Assembly (NCBI RefSeq): GCF_001956295.1
Contig: NZ_MRTD01000011.1
Coordinates: 233,943 to 297,942, forward strand
Direction of reading: 5' to 3'
Length of the DNA: 64,000 nucleotides
Origin: Paenibacillus sp. FSL A5-0031
GTDB lineage: Bacteria > Bacillota > Bacilli > Paenibacillales > Paenibacillaceae
The notes below the pieces were generated by a model. It saw nothing but the letters and a program-made list of their open reading frames with translations. It was not told the DNA's origin and searched no databases. Positions within the stretch are counted from its first letter, which is position 1, and every line of letters starts with the position of its first letter. This document shows, one piece after another, positions 43,233-52,013 of the stretch. A program made the translations under genes and the position numbers.

Positions 43233-43859
43233 TGAATACGCTAGAGCAGCCGCAGAAAATAATCAGACGCCATGTCATCAACATGCTGGAGACCGTGAAT
43301 GTTCAGACTAGGGAGCGCATGGTATTATTCCTATTCGACGATCTGATTGAAGCGCCCAACTGAACCCGCGACGGCAAGACGATCATTTATTACAGTTTGG
43401 GAAGAATATTTGCCTTTGATATCGCTTCTCGTACAAGAACTGTCATCGAGTCGGGTATGCCACACAGTGAAACAACGATCATGTTCTTTCACCTGATAAT
43501 TCCCATCTTGCAGTGAGTTAGCATACACAGGAGGACGGCAAGTCCCGTATCTATGTATTTCCTCTGTAAGGGGGAGATCCTATTCTTCTAACAGCCTTGC
43601 CCCAGTTATTTGCACGGCTGGTCCCCGGACGGAATAACCCTTTCCTACTGCGCCGAACGCTATGGACAGTATGCGCAAAGTAGATGTCGTGCCGGACGAC
43701 CATCCGGCAAATAAAGACGTGGAAATCAGGTTGATGCCAAGCGGCAGTGAAACAAAAACGCTTGTCCGGTTATTCGGCGGTCAAGGAACGCTGATTGTAA
43801 ATTCATGGTCGCCGGACAGCAGCCAGCTGGCTTTTGTAAGTTATCGCTTCAAGGACTGA
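43233..43859 (+). pseudogene. TolB-like beta-propeller protein relic
   Basis: The reading starts MNTLEQPQKIIRRHVINMLE and passes LFLFDDLIEAPN, then a TGA where the family has Trp (PNWTPDGK), then RDGKTIIYYSLGRIFAFDI. After further breaks, the frames carry LHGWSPDG-type and later VDVVPDDHPANKDVEIRLMP and NSWSPDSSQLAFVSYRFKD. These are PD40/WD40-like blades of the TolB-like family. Blades in the middle are missing. A terminator follows. Probably once a cytosolic six-blade propeller. Confidence 0.78.
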
Positions 43860-43871
43860 TGCCATACAATA

Positions 43872-43920
43872 AACGGACCCAAAGACGATCCCCCCGGATT
43901 TTCGGCGGGGCCGTTTTTTT
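43872..43920 (+). terminator. Rho-independent terminator
   Basis: AACGG...CCCCCCG stem pairing with CGGCGGGGCCGTT, followed by T7. Confidence 0.8.
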
Positions 43921-43962
43921 GGAACTAGCCGTCAAGGACGCCATCAGGCGTTTTTCTTATTT

Positions 43963-44045
43963 TGCGGATATATGTTCTTGTCCAAAGCGAAAGACAAGAA
44001 CATATATCCGCAGCCGTATTAGGACAAGAACATTTAATCATAGCC
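43963..44045. repeat. 20-bp perfect inverted repeat, MITE-like (copy b)
   Basis: TGCGGATATATGTTCTTGTC at 43963-43982 and its exact reverse complement at 43993-44012, ten bases apart. A further ACAAGAACATTTAATCATAGCCGA follows. The ACAAGAA/TTCTTGT core is the one seen at the edges of the repeats at 36250, 46938, 51855 and 55707. Confidence 0.65.
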
Positions 44046-44400
44046 GATTTTTTTGGCCAACAGCCACAGCACACTTGCGTAGTACGATCGTACGTATATT
44101 ATTGGAAAAATTAACAAACAATAAATAGGCCAAGCGTTACAGAAAAGATGTAAATATAGAGGAATAAGAAAATGGATGATATTCGTGAAATTCCACAGCC
44201 TGACATCCAGTAAAAGCAGATCAGACCAAAGAATTTCCTGTAAATACAGTGAATCAAACGAATTCAACCACGAACGCAATCATGTAACTAAAGCGCAAAA
44301 ATAAATGGCATCTCAAGAGCCTTTGATGCGAAGCAACCGAATTGCCAAAGCTGATGGTAGAATCGACAGACTTATACCTTATACAAAATAGTGGAATTAA
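44046..44400. other. Region without a recognised gene
   Basis: About 350 AT-rich bases before the alaS promoter. Short frames on both strands have no start site or known motif. Confidence 0.4.
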
Positions 44401-44429
44401 TTGACAGAGCAAGTTGAGTGTGATAACAT
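44401..44429 (+). promoter_or_regulatory. Promoter of the T-box/alaS transcript
   Basis: TTGACA at 44401-44406 and TAACAT at 44424-44429, spaced 17 bases, immediately upstream of the T-box leader. Confidence 0.7.
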
Positions 44430-44435
44430 TGTTTT

Positions 44436-44728
44436 AATTTAAAACGAAAAGGCTATGATGAGAAATAGTAGCTATTAGGGATCTCACAGAGAGAAGATGG
44501 TTGGTGCGAATCTTCATTGATCTAATAGTGAAGCAGTCTCGGAGCTGTGAACCGAACAGAGGAATCTTAGTAGGCTTCAACGGAGTTCCACCGTTATTCA
44601 GGAAACAATATCGGAGATATCCCGTATTGATAGAGTGCAGAGAAATCTGAAATTAGGTGGTAACACGGACATAATAGTTCGCCCTAAGTTGACAAGAAAT
44701 ATGTCAGCTTAGGGCTTTTTTTGTTTTA
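44436..44728 (+). promoter_or_regulatory. T-box riboswitch, alanine specifier
   Basis: Class I T-box leader. Stem I carries GGTTGGTGCGAATC and the specifier region GTGAAGCAGTCTC; the codon after GAA is GCA (44533-44535), which is alanine. The T-box sequence AGGTGGTAACACGG is at 44655-44668; its TGGT bulge matches a tRNA ending ACCA, as expected for tRNA-Ala with discriminator A. The terminator GCCCTAAG...CTTAGGGC with T7 is at 44682-44728. Uncharged tRNA-Ala should favour the antiterminator and switch on the synthetase gene. Confidence 0.92.
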
Positions 44729-44798
44729 TTTCTTCTCGTTTGAATATTTGCATAATAATTTATGGGAATAACTAACAATTGAAATGGAGGTATTGAGC

Positions 44799-46679
44799 AT
44801 GATGAAAATGACACCAGATGAGTTAAGAAAATCATATATTGATTTTATGAAAGGAATAGGGGCTAGCCAAGTACCTTCTTCTAGCTTGTTACCAGAAAAT
44901 GATCCCTCAACGTTGTTTACAGGAAGTGGAATGCAACCTATGGTTCCATATTTATTAGGGGAAAAGCATCCGATAAGTAATGATATTGCTAATATTCAGA
45001 AGTGTTTAAGGACAGTGGATATTGATGAAGTAGGAGATACGTCGCATCTGACATTTTTTGAAATGATAGGTCGATGGGAGTTTAAAGCAAATGAAAATAA
45101 CTATAAGAAAAAGCAAATCGATGCCATTTGGAATTGGCATATAATCGAATTAGGTATTGATCCTGGCAGGCTGTATATCAGTGCTTTTATAGGAAGTGAT
45201 GATTTGAATATACAGAAAGATACGGAAGCCATTCAAATCTGGTCAGAAAAATTTAAATCAGTTGGTATAGAACCTATCATTGAAGATGATCCCTATCAAT
45301 ATGGGGCATCTAGAGGTGGAAAAATATTCTTATACGATGAAAAAGAAAATTGGTGGAGTCGAGCTGGAAGTCCATTGGATATGCCTGTTGGCGAACCGGG
45401 AGGGCCTGATAGTGAAATGTTCTATGATCTTGAACCGGGCGGTAATTCACTGGATCATCCTGCTTCTGTAAGCGAGAGGTTTTTAGAAATTGGGAACAAC
45501 GTATTTATGTGTTACAAAAAAGAAGACACAGGATTTGTAAAAATGCAAAATCCCAATATCGATTATGGAGGCGGATTAGAAAGGGTTGCAACAGCCCTTA
45601 ATGGTGACAAGGATATTTATAATACGGCTTTTTTCCTTAATCCCAAGAAAAAATTGATGGAGTTAAGTGGTAAACAATATACTGACGATTTAAAGTCATT
45701 TAGAATCATACTTGATCATGTGAGAGCGGCTACTTTTCTAATTAATGATGGTGCTGAGCCAGCGAATAGTGATGCAGGGTATATAACAAGAAGGTTATTA
45801 AGAAGGGCGATTCGTGCAGGTAAAAAAATAGGTATACAAGGAAGTTTTGTGGGTGAGTTGTCTGAAGTTTATATAGATGAAGCAACAGTTTATAAAGATT
45901 TGATTGGTAAAAAAGAGAAAGTTATCGAAATAGTAAATAAGGAAGAAAATCTTTTCTATAGAACTTTACAGCAAGGAGAATTTGAAATACAAAAACATCT
46001 TAAGAATAAGGGTAAAGTTACAGGTGCAGATGCCTTTTATTTTTACGAAACATATGGGTTTCCCTTGGAGTTGACGGAAGAGTTTCTAACTGAAAGTGGA
46101 TATAGGATGGAGGACAAGGCGTCTTATATAGAGGCGGCAAAGAAACATGCTGAAAAGAGCAGAACTGCTTCTGCGGGTAAATTTAAAGGTGGATTAGCTG
46201 AACATTCAACAGAAACTACAGCGCTGCACACGGTATCTCATTTATTACTTGCTGGTTTAAGGGAAGTATTAGGTGATCATGTTCATCAACAAGGAAGTAA
46301 TATTACTTCAGAACGATTACGGTTTGACTTCAACCATGATGAAAAACTTACGCCAGAGCAAATAGCTGAGGTGGAAAAGTATGTGAATGATGCGATTTCA
46401 TCAAAAGCAGTTACCTATATTTCAGAGCTGCCTAAAATTGAAGCGAAAGAAAGTAATGTTGAAGGGAATTTTTGGGATAAATATCCGGATATCGTTAAGG
46501 TGTATACAATCAAAGATAACGAAGGGAAAGTTTGGAGTCGAGAAGTATGTGGAGGACCTCATGTAGAAGATACAACAAACTTAGGAAAGTTCAGTATAAA
46601 AAAAGAACAATCTTCTGCTGCTGGAGTTAGAAGGATTAAAGGAGTAATTGATAAATATTTCCAAAACGCGGAACAATAG
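44799..46679 (+). CDS. alaS2: Short alanyl-tRNA synthetase lacking the C-Ala domain
   Basis: 626 residues from the ATG at 44799 (GGAGG 8 bases upstream), against about 870-880 for a standard bacterial AlaRS. Class II catalytic motifs are present (LFTGSGMQPMVPYLLGEKHP, DEVGDTSHLTFFEMIGRWEF, NIDYGGGLERVATAL), as is the tRNA-recognition helix region. The editing site has HTVSH (His477, His481) and CGGPH (Cys584, His588). The protein ends right after the editing domain, so the C-terminal oligomerisation/C-Ala domain is absent. The variant motifs recall short AlaRS of archaea-like or CPR type rather than Bacillus AlaS. It is probably a second copy and T-box controlled; the symbol alaS2 is my label. 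Confidence 0.88.
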   Translation: MMKMTPDELRKSYIDFMKGIGASQVPSSSLLPENDPSTLFTGSGMQPMVPYLLGEKHPISNDIANIQKCLRTVDIDEVGDTSHLTFFEMIGRWEFKANENNYKKKQIDAIWNWHIIELGIDPGRLYISAFIGSDDLNIQKDTEAIQIWSEKFKSVGIEPIIEDDPYQYGASRGGKIFLYDEKENWWSRAGSPLDMPVGEPGGPDSEMFYDLEPGGNSLDHPASVSERFLEIGNNVFMCYKKEDTGFVKMQNPNIDYGGGLERVATALNGDKDIYNTAFFLNPKKKLMELSGKQYTDDLKSFRIILDHVRAATFLINDGAEPANSDAGYITRRLLRRAIRAGKKIGIQGSFVGELSEVYIDEATVYKDLIGKKEKVIEIVNKEENLFYRTLQQGEFEIQKHLKNKGKVTGADAFYFYETYGFPLELTEEFLTESGYRMEDKASYIEAAKKHAEKSRTASAGKFKGGLAEHSTETTALHTVSHLLLAGLREVLGDHVHQQGSNITSERLRFDFNHDEKLTPEQIAEVEKYVNDAISSKAVTYISELPKIEAKESNVEGNFWDKYPDIVKVYTIKDNEGKVWSREVCGGPHVEDTTNLGKFSIKKEQSSAAGVRRIKGVIDKYFQNAEQ

Positions 46680-46818
46680 CTGATGTTTTAGGATTGTCAT
46701 TTGTAACAACGTTATGAGATGCCGGGAATCCAGGATGAATGATAAATCCCGCAATCGAAGAGGGTTTGACATCGCTTGGCTTTTCCGTTGGCGGTACCGA
46801 AGCACAGTATTCAAAGAA

Positions 46819-46852
46819 AAAGCAATTCGGATTAAATCCGAATTGCTTTTTT
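46819..46852 (+). terminator. Terminator, bidirectional hairpin
   Basis: AAAGCAATTCGGAT pairs with ATCCGAATTGCTTT, followed by T residues. It lies 140 bases past alaS2; the sequence between holds no gene. Confidence 0.8.
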
Positions 46853-46937
46853 ACTGCAAGAAAGGGGAACTTATATAAAACATAACGAAAATCGAGCTAT
46901 ATGGTGTATGACACTAGACAAGCCAAGCCATGTAAAT

Positions 46938-47048
46938 TGTCGGATGACAAGAATATGAGCCGATTAATTACCGCGTAAATCGCGGTTTTTTTGTATTATC
47001 GGTACATATTATTGTCAATGTGCAATGTCAAGAATATGAGCCGATTGC
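46938..47048. repeat. MITE-like repeat (copy c)
   Basis: Begins TGTCGGATGACAAGAATATG, continues through GCCGATTAATTACCGCGTAA and ATCGCGGTTTTTTT (a GC stem plus T run), then CGGTACATATTATTGTCAAT and TGTCAAGAATATGAGCCGAT. Near-identical to copies d (51855) and e (55707). Its right edge runs into the DedA relic. Confidence 0.78.
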
Positions 47049-47259
47049 CTATCCAATACCCTAACGTCACGGCGGATGTCATTCCAAATAGAATAGAAGC
47101 AAAGGTGTAAAAGGGGTGGAACAATTCATGACATGTCATAATCCCAGCGGTAATAATTGTCACCTCATTTGGTACTGGAATCCCAAAAGGCCCCAAACAG
47201 AAGGCTAAGAATAGTACGATGTAGCCATAATGACTTATCATTGTCAAAATTTGATCCAC
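47040..47259 (-). pseudogene. DedA family membrane protein, cut off by a MITE-like repeat
   Basis: The minus-strand frame reads YGYIVLFLAFCLGPFGIPVP then NEVTIITAGIMTC and SILFGMTSAVTLGYWIGNRL, the N-terminal third of a DedA (SNARE-associated) protein. GTG at 47259 is the likely start. The frame runs straight into the repeat at about 47045, and the remaining two thirds are absent, so the repeat marks the break. Confidence 0.75.
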
Positions 47260-47336
47260 GTAGGTTCCCCATTTTATGAAAATGACTTGTGTGCGCCCCG
47301 ATAAGGACAACAACACCTAAGCTTTTTTTAAAGAAA

Positions 47337-47376
47337 GAAATGCTCGCCTAATTCATAGGCGAGCATTTCTTTTAGA
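47337..47376. terminator. Bidirectional hairpin terminator
   Basis: GAAATGCTCGCCTA pairs perfectly with TAGGCGAGCATTTC around five bases, with T on the right and A on the left. From here to 47700 I see no gene. Confidence 0.8.
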
Positions 47377-47700
47377 TTATTTAATTAAGGTACCTTTAGA
47401 ATTCCTGTAAATTGATTAAGTGCAACTCTATTTTTCTAATATAAGACTAATTGAAAAATGTATATGTTCAACTGGTGGATTAACTTCATGTCACAACATA
47501 ATAGAATTCATCATCTGCAAACGTATTAAAGATAACCATGTCATTTAATAGTAATCATGGGGTTCGATGTCAAACTGTTCTTCCGCGAGGAAATGCGCAT
47601 GATTAGCGAAATCCGTCTTAAAGATACAGCGAGCGAGCTACTCGTTCTATGGATCTGCTCATCCTCCATGTCTCATAGCTTCATGGCGAGCCCCAGTCGT

Positions 47701-48630
47701 TTAGTCCTTCTTGCCGAGAGAGATGTACTGATCCTCGGAAGTGCCGAAAGGAGTGTGCAGTAGCGCGCTCATCAAGCCGAAAGCGACCTCGGACTTGGAA
47801 CGAGTGAAAACGAACTTTGTGACTTGCTCGGGAAGGAGTTCCGGGCATTCCGAGGTGCAGACGACGACAAGGTTCTCCGGGCTTAGGTACTTCATTACCT
47901 GCAAGGCCAAAAATTCGTTGAAGACGACGAGGGGTTTGTTCTCGTGCTGCTGGATAAATTGCTTAAGCGACTCTTCGTCGCTGGTGGCTGCGAATACGAG
48001 AGATTCATCCAATCCCGAAGCGGATCGAACGATCTCATGATACCGCTCGTTCGACATGTGTTCGTGAATGAGCGCATAAGGCTGTCCGGTCGGCAATGAC
48101 GCGTTCAGATCGCTGAACAATTGTTGGAAATCAGGATTGACTTGCCGGAACAAGGAATCGTCGATCAAGCTGTCCACGATAACCAGCGGCGATCCATATT
48201 GCAGATTCCTCGATATCGCATGGAAGGATTGGACCATAGCATCAATCAGAAAGAAGCCGTCCAGCTTACGCTCGGCGATGATCTCGAAATTGGGTTTGGC
48301 CGGATCGATTTGGGATACAAGGAGATGATAACCCTTCTCCCGGCATCGGCGCTCCAATCCGTCAAGGAAAACTCCGTAGCTGACCGGCTTTGGAATGCGG
48401 GCGTCGCCGGTGCTGACGAACAGCACGCCAAGGACATTGGTTTTGCCGAGTGAGAGCGACTTGGCCGTCAAATTCTGAACGTAATGGAGCTTGCTCGCTG
48501 CTGTAAAGACCCGCTGCCGCGTCTCTTCCGGAATCGTCTGGGTGCTCACGTTATTAAGAACATAGCTTACCGTAGCGACGGAGACGCCGGCTTCTTTGGC
48601 TACGTCGCGGAGTGTCGTTTTTTTCATCAT
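47701..48630 (-). CDS. LacI family transcriptional regulator
   Basis: 309 residues starting MMKKTTLRDVAKEAGVSVATVSYVLNN, the canonical LacI HTH and hinge. The ligand domain is a periplasmic-binding-like fold (LGVLFVSTGDARIPKPVSYGVFLDGLERRCREKGYHLLVSQ). Divergent from the esterase pair, with a palindrome between. The gene is clearly GC-richer than its neighbours on the left, as are the two esterases, so the three probably arrived together. Likely answers a sugar or glycoside. Confidence 0.9.
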   Translation of the reverse strand: MMKKTTLRDVAKEAGVSVATVSYVLNNVSTQTIPEETRQRVFTAASKLHYVQNLTAKSLSLGKTNVLGVLFVSTGDARIPKPVSYGVFLDGLERRCREKGYHLLVSQIDPAKPNFEIIAERKLDGFFLIDAMVQSFHAISRNLQYGSPLVIVDSLIDDSLFRQVNPDFQQLFSDLNASLPTGQPYALIHEHMSNERYHEIVRSASGLDESLVFAATSDEESLKQFIQQHENKPLVVFNEFLALQVMKYLSPENLVVVCTSECPELLPEQVTKFVFTRSKSEVAFGLMSALLHTPFGTSEDQYISLGKKD

Positions 48631-48705
48631 ATCAGTAACCGCCTCGTTAGGATCAAAAGTTTAGATAATCATAAGTCCGAACTTGGAAGGATGTCAAACT
48701 TGCCG

Positions 48706-48755
48706 TTGACAAGCCTCAGGAAACGCCCTATACTGAAGCCACTTAACCGGTTAAG
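48706..48755 (+). promoter_or_regulatory. Promoter and LacI-type operator of the esterase operon
   Basis: TTGACA at 48706-48711 and TATACT at 48729-48734, spaced 17 bases. A perfect 14-bp palindrome CTTAACCGGTTAAG (48742-48755) sits at the start site, with the central CG typical of LacI-family operators. Repression by the divergent LacI protein is the simple reading. Confidence 0.85.
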
Positions 48756-48797
48756 TTAAAACTTGAAGAATGAAGTTCTCAGAAGGGGCTATGCAAT

Positions 48798-50147
48798 ATG
48801 GAAAATTCGGCTCAATCGAAGCTGATCGTATTACCCGGGGTGCACGCATCCCGGCTGGGGAACGAAAGAGACATCTACATTTATTTGCCTGCGGGCTATG
48901 ACGATGATCCGTCCGTAAGGTATCCGGTGTTGTACATGCACGTGGGCCAGCACGTATTCGAGCCGAGCAAGCCATCCGGAGAGTCCTGGGGTATGCATCG
49001 CGTAGCCGACCGACTAGTGGCGGAAGGACTGGTTCGGCCAATTATTATCGTGGCGGTCGAACATAAGTACGAGGACGGAACCAGTGAATATTTCCACGAC
49101 CTGTACGCGTATCCTATCCGCTGCGTCGGTGAGCTCTATGAACATTTTCTGATCGAAGAGCTGAAGCCAATTGTAGATCGCGGATTCAGGACACTGCCGG
49201 ATGCGGAGCATACGGCTTTAATGGGCTCCTCGGCAGCCGGCATCGCAACGTACAACATTGGGCTCCGCCGTCCGGATGTATTCGGCATGCTGGGCATCCT
49301 GTCGCCTTTTTTCGTCCAGGTAGATCCCGGCACTCTGGAAGAAACGCCGCAGTATAGACTGTATCCTTATAACGATGGGCAAAAAATATGGATGGACATT
49401 GGTGGGGCGGAGGGGTTCTTCATGCCATCCCACGTGCGGAGCGTCGCGGAGAATATGCAGCAAGCTGGCTGGAAGCAAGGTGAGGAGCTTTATTATTATC
49501 TGGACATGGAAGCCGCGCATTCCGAATGGGACTGGAGCCGCCGGGCGCACATGCCGCTGCTGCACTTCTTTGGCGAAGCCGCCGATGTGTCGGTCCTCGC
49601 GCTTGAAGGGGACGGTATCGTCGGTGTCGACGGGCCTGTAGTGGTCGTTAATGCGGTTGCCGCTCTTCACAACGGCATACGCTTCAGTTTGCTCAGAGCC
49701 GATTACCAGACGGATAATCCGGATGTCCTCGGGATTTCGACAGACGGAAGGCTGCTTCCACGGAAACCCGGCACTGCGACGATCGTCTGCCGCTATGGTG
49801 GCCAAGAAGCGGCCAGAATGTATACTGTCGTGGAACGGCTATCTGAGACCGTCGTCGTCGAGCTTGAAATTCGCGTGCCGGATACAACGCCGGATGATGC
49901 AGAGATTTATGCGACGTTCGGCGTTCCGAAGCTCGGCAAAGGATTGTATGGCGGAACGGTCAGTTTGCCTAGAGGATTAACGTTTGATTTTCTCATCACC
50001 CGGGGCTACGATAAGGAAGAAGTCGATCGGGATTTCGGGCGGATGCCTTACAGAAGGATTGTCACGGACGAGGACAAGAGAGTCGTTTACACGGTTCATA
50101 ATTGGATAGACTTAAGGCCAGATACGGGAAGAGAGGAGGAGGTTTGA
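48798..50147 (+). CDS. Esterase-D/Fes-fold protein with C-terminal beta modules (paralog 1)
   Basis: 449 residues. Residues 1-265 are a CE1/esterase-D-like alpha/beta hydrolase domain (RDIYIYLPAGYDDDPSVRYPVLYMHV, WGMHRVADRLV). The nucleophile elbow is GSSAAG with Ser145, where the usual GxSxG final Gly is Ala; a catalytic His candidate is in DMEAAHSEWDWS. Residues about 275-350 look like a Big2-type immunoglobulin domain and about 355-449 a starch-binding-like beta module. There is no signal peptide. Operon with paralog 2 at 0-base spacing. Substrate unknown. Confidence 0.8.
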   Translation: MENSAQSKLIVLPGVHASRLGNERDIYIYLPAGYDDDPSVRYPVLYMHVGQHVFEPSKPSGESWGMHRVADRLVAEGLVRPIIIVAVEHKYEDGTSEYFHDLYAYPIRCVGELYEHFLIEELKPIVDRGFRTLPDAEHTALMGSSAAGIATYNIGLRRPDVFGMLGILSPFFVQVDPGTLEETPQYRLYPYNDGQKIWMDIGGAEGFFMPSHVRSVAENMQQAGWKQGEELYYYLDMEAAHSEWDWSRRAHMPLLHFFGEAADVSVLALEGDGIVGVDGPVVVVNAVAALHNGIRFSLLRADYQTDNPDVLGISTDGRLLPRKPGTATIVCRYGGQEAARMYTVVERLSETVVVELEIRVPDTTPDDAEIYATFGVPKLGKGLYGGTVSLPRGLTFDFLITRGYDKEEVDRDFGRMPYRRIVTDEDKRVVYTVHNWIDLRPDTGREEEV

Positions 50148-51479
50148 ATGACGCAGCCTTCGCGAGTGGAAACCATCGCGAATTTCCGATCGGAAATTAT
50201 GCGCAACGAAAGGGACATTTTCGTTTATTTGCCGCCCGGCTACGGGGTGGAAGCGGACAGGACGTATCCGGTACTTTATATCCATGACGGGCAGAACGTA
50301 TTCCATGAAGCATTTAACGGGCAGTCATGGAACCTGCACCGCGTATGCGACCGTCTGATTGCGGAAGGACGCATTGAAAAATTGATCGTCGTGGCTGTCT
50401 CGAATAAGGGGATGGAGCGAGACAGCGAGTTCGCGCATCAAGGCCCGTTCGCAGAGGAGCTCGACTACCCTTGCCGGGGAGAGTTCTATGAGCGTTTTCT
50501 AGTGGAGGAGGTAAAACCCTACATCGACCGTACTTACCGGACGAAGCATGAGAGCCGCCATACCGCACTGATGGGTTCGTCCAGAGGCGGGCTCGCTACT
50601 TACCATATCGGTTTCCGCCGTTTCGACGTTTTTGGCAAGCTTGCCATGCTTTCTCCTTATTTCGCCCAATACAATGAGGTGACGATGACGCATCTACCCA
50701 TCGTTCAGACTTTCGATGGGAAAGGACCGTTTCAATTATGGATAGATGCGGGCGGCATGGAAGGCATGACTGTGCGTGTCGATCACGTCAGGCACATGGC
50801 GGAGCATTTCGTGAAGCTAGGCTACCGGTCTGGAGATGACCTCGTGTTCTGCTACGAACCGATGGCAGAGCATAACGAGGGGGCTTGGGAACAGAGGGTG
50901 TACGCGCCGCTTGTCTTCTTCTTCGGAGACAATGGATCGCCAGTCTCAGCCGAGTTGATCGGTGATTCTGTCGCCGGGATCGAGGGAGCCGAGGCATGGG
51001 TGTACCCGCTTGTCACATATGAAAGCGGTTTAGTGTCGGTCGACCTGGACGCAAGCTTCCGCGTTACGCCCGAAGGCGCAGCGGTGGTCGATACGACAGG
51101 CTTGATCCGTTCAGTCAAGACGGGGGAATGTGAGATCGTGTACAGCGGACATGCGCTGACCGCATCGACAACAATCAGGATCGTGCCGGAATTGTCCGAG
51201 GAGGTCGAAGTGGAGCTGGTAGTTGTCGTACCAGACGATACCTCGGCAACGGCGAGAGTATACGCGGGGGCGGAACTGGAGAAGTCCGGACCTCGCTCCT
51301 ACCGAAGGCGGCTTTTTCTGCCGAGAAATACGGGATTTTCTTTTCACATCTCAGAGCATTCTGGTCTAAGGGAAGCAGGCCCGGAGGGGGTGGATGTCCC
51401 GAAGCGGCGGTTCGTCGCCGACTGCAATAAGACGTTGCATTATGAAGTCCAAAATTGGACGCTAAGTCAAACGATATGA
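50148..51479 (+). CDS. Esterase-D/Fes-fold protein with C-terminal beta modules (paralog 2)
   Basis: 443 residues, starting right after the stop of paralog 1, with GAGGAGG upstream. Same three-part layout. Here the elbow is canonical, GSSRGG with Ser145; IHDGQNVF follows the first strand, and the His is in EPMAEHNEGAWEQR. The Big2-like part reads TYESGLVSVDLDASFRVTPEGAAVVDTTG; the last part is LVVVVPDDTSATARVYAG to HYEVQNWTL. Cytosolic by the lack of a signal peptide. Compared with paralog 1 it looks like the catalytically normal member. Confidence 0.83.
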   Translation: MTQPSRVETIANFRSEIMRNERDIFVYLPPGYGVEADRTYPVLYIHDGQNVFHEAFNGQSWNLHRVCDRLIAEGRIEKLIVVAVSNKGMERDSEFAHQGPFAEELDYPCRGEFYERFLVEEVKPYIDRTYRTKHESRHTALMGSSRGGLATYHIGFRRFDVFGKLAMLSPYFAQYNEVTMTHLPIVQTFDGKGPFQLWIDAGGMEGMTVRVDHVRHMAEHFVKLGYRSGDDLVFCYEPMAEHNEGAWEQRVYAPLVFFFGDNGSPVSAELIGDSVAGIEGAEAWVYPLVTYESGLVSVDLDASFRVTPEGAAVVDTTGLIRSVKTGECEIVYSGHALTASTTIRIVPELSEEVEVELVVVVPDDTSATARVYAGAELEKSGPRSYRRRLFLPRNTGFSFHISEHSGLREAGPEGVDVPKRRFVADCNKTLHYEVQNWTLSQTI

Positions 51480-51494
51480 ATACGGGGAATCTCC

Positions 51495-51659
51495 ATGAAG
51501 ACGAAAGCACTGACTCGCGGCGCGAAAAAACTACCATTGTCTTTCTTAACGCTATCGCCGCTCGCCGCAGCCGCTTACTCCAACGGCACAATATTTTTTT
51601 CAATTCGAATCGTTCCAGCGATCCTACAACTGAAACAATTGGTTTCAAACTTCCAATAA
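51495..51659 (+). pseudogene. Truncated third gene of the esterase operon
   Basis: Starts MKTKALTRGAKKLPLSFLTL, 15 bases after paralog 2, and stops after 54 codons. The first 30 residues look like a signal sequence or first membrane helix; GC content then drops sharply near 51590 and the rest (ISIRIVP...NFQ) looks unrelated. It probably marks where the GC-rich cassette was cut. A terminator follows at 51722. Confidence 0.5.
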
Positions 51660-51721
51660 CAAAACATCCATTGAAGTACAAATCAATAACTGATTCCAAT
51701 AAATATAATTAGTATTAAAAT

Positions 51722-51757
51722 GCTGAGTCCAGGTAGGGTATGGATTCAGCTTTTTTA
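51722..51757 (+). terminator. Rho-independent terminator
   Basis: GCTGAGTCC pairs with GGATTCAGC around 11 bases, followed by T6. Confidence 0.85.
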
Positions 51758-51854
51758 TTAGAAGAGGTTTAATCAAATGCCAAAATCACTAACTTAAGAG
51801 GAAGTGACAAAATAACAATGCTGAGAATACAAGATAGATTGTGACACAAGCTAA

Positions 51855-52013
51855 TGTCGGATGACAAGAATATGAGCCGATTAATTACCGCGTAAATCGC
51901 GGTTTTTTTATTTTATCGGTACATATTCTTGGCAATGTGCAATGTCAAGAATATGTACCGAATGCCGAAAAAGGCCAAGAACGTATAGCGATTGCCGATG
52001 AGCTATTTTTTCA
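51855..52013. repeat. MITE-like repeat (copy d)
   Basis: Best-preserved copy. Edge TGTCGGATGACAAGAATATG, GC stem ACCGCGTAAATCGCGGT with T7, inverted TACATATTCTTGGCAATG, then direct units TGTCAAGAATATGTACCGAA and GGCCAAGAACGTATAGCGAT. Repeated ~20-bp units near the edge starting TG are typical of ends bound by Mu/TnsB/IstA-type transposases. Confidence 0.78.

Noticed and set aside
44034..44279. 81-codon minus-strand frame
   Set aside because: AT-rich, no start site, overlaps repeat copy b.
47557..47763. 68-codon plus-strand frame overlapping the LacI gene end
   Set aside because: No ribosome site, no motif, and partly antisense to a clear LacI coding region.
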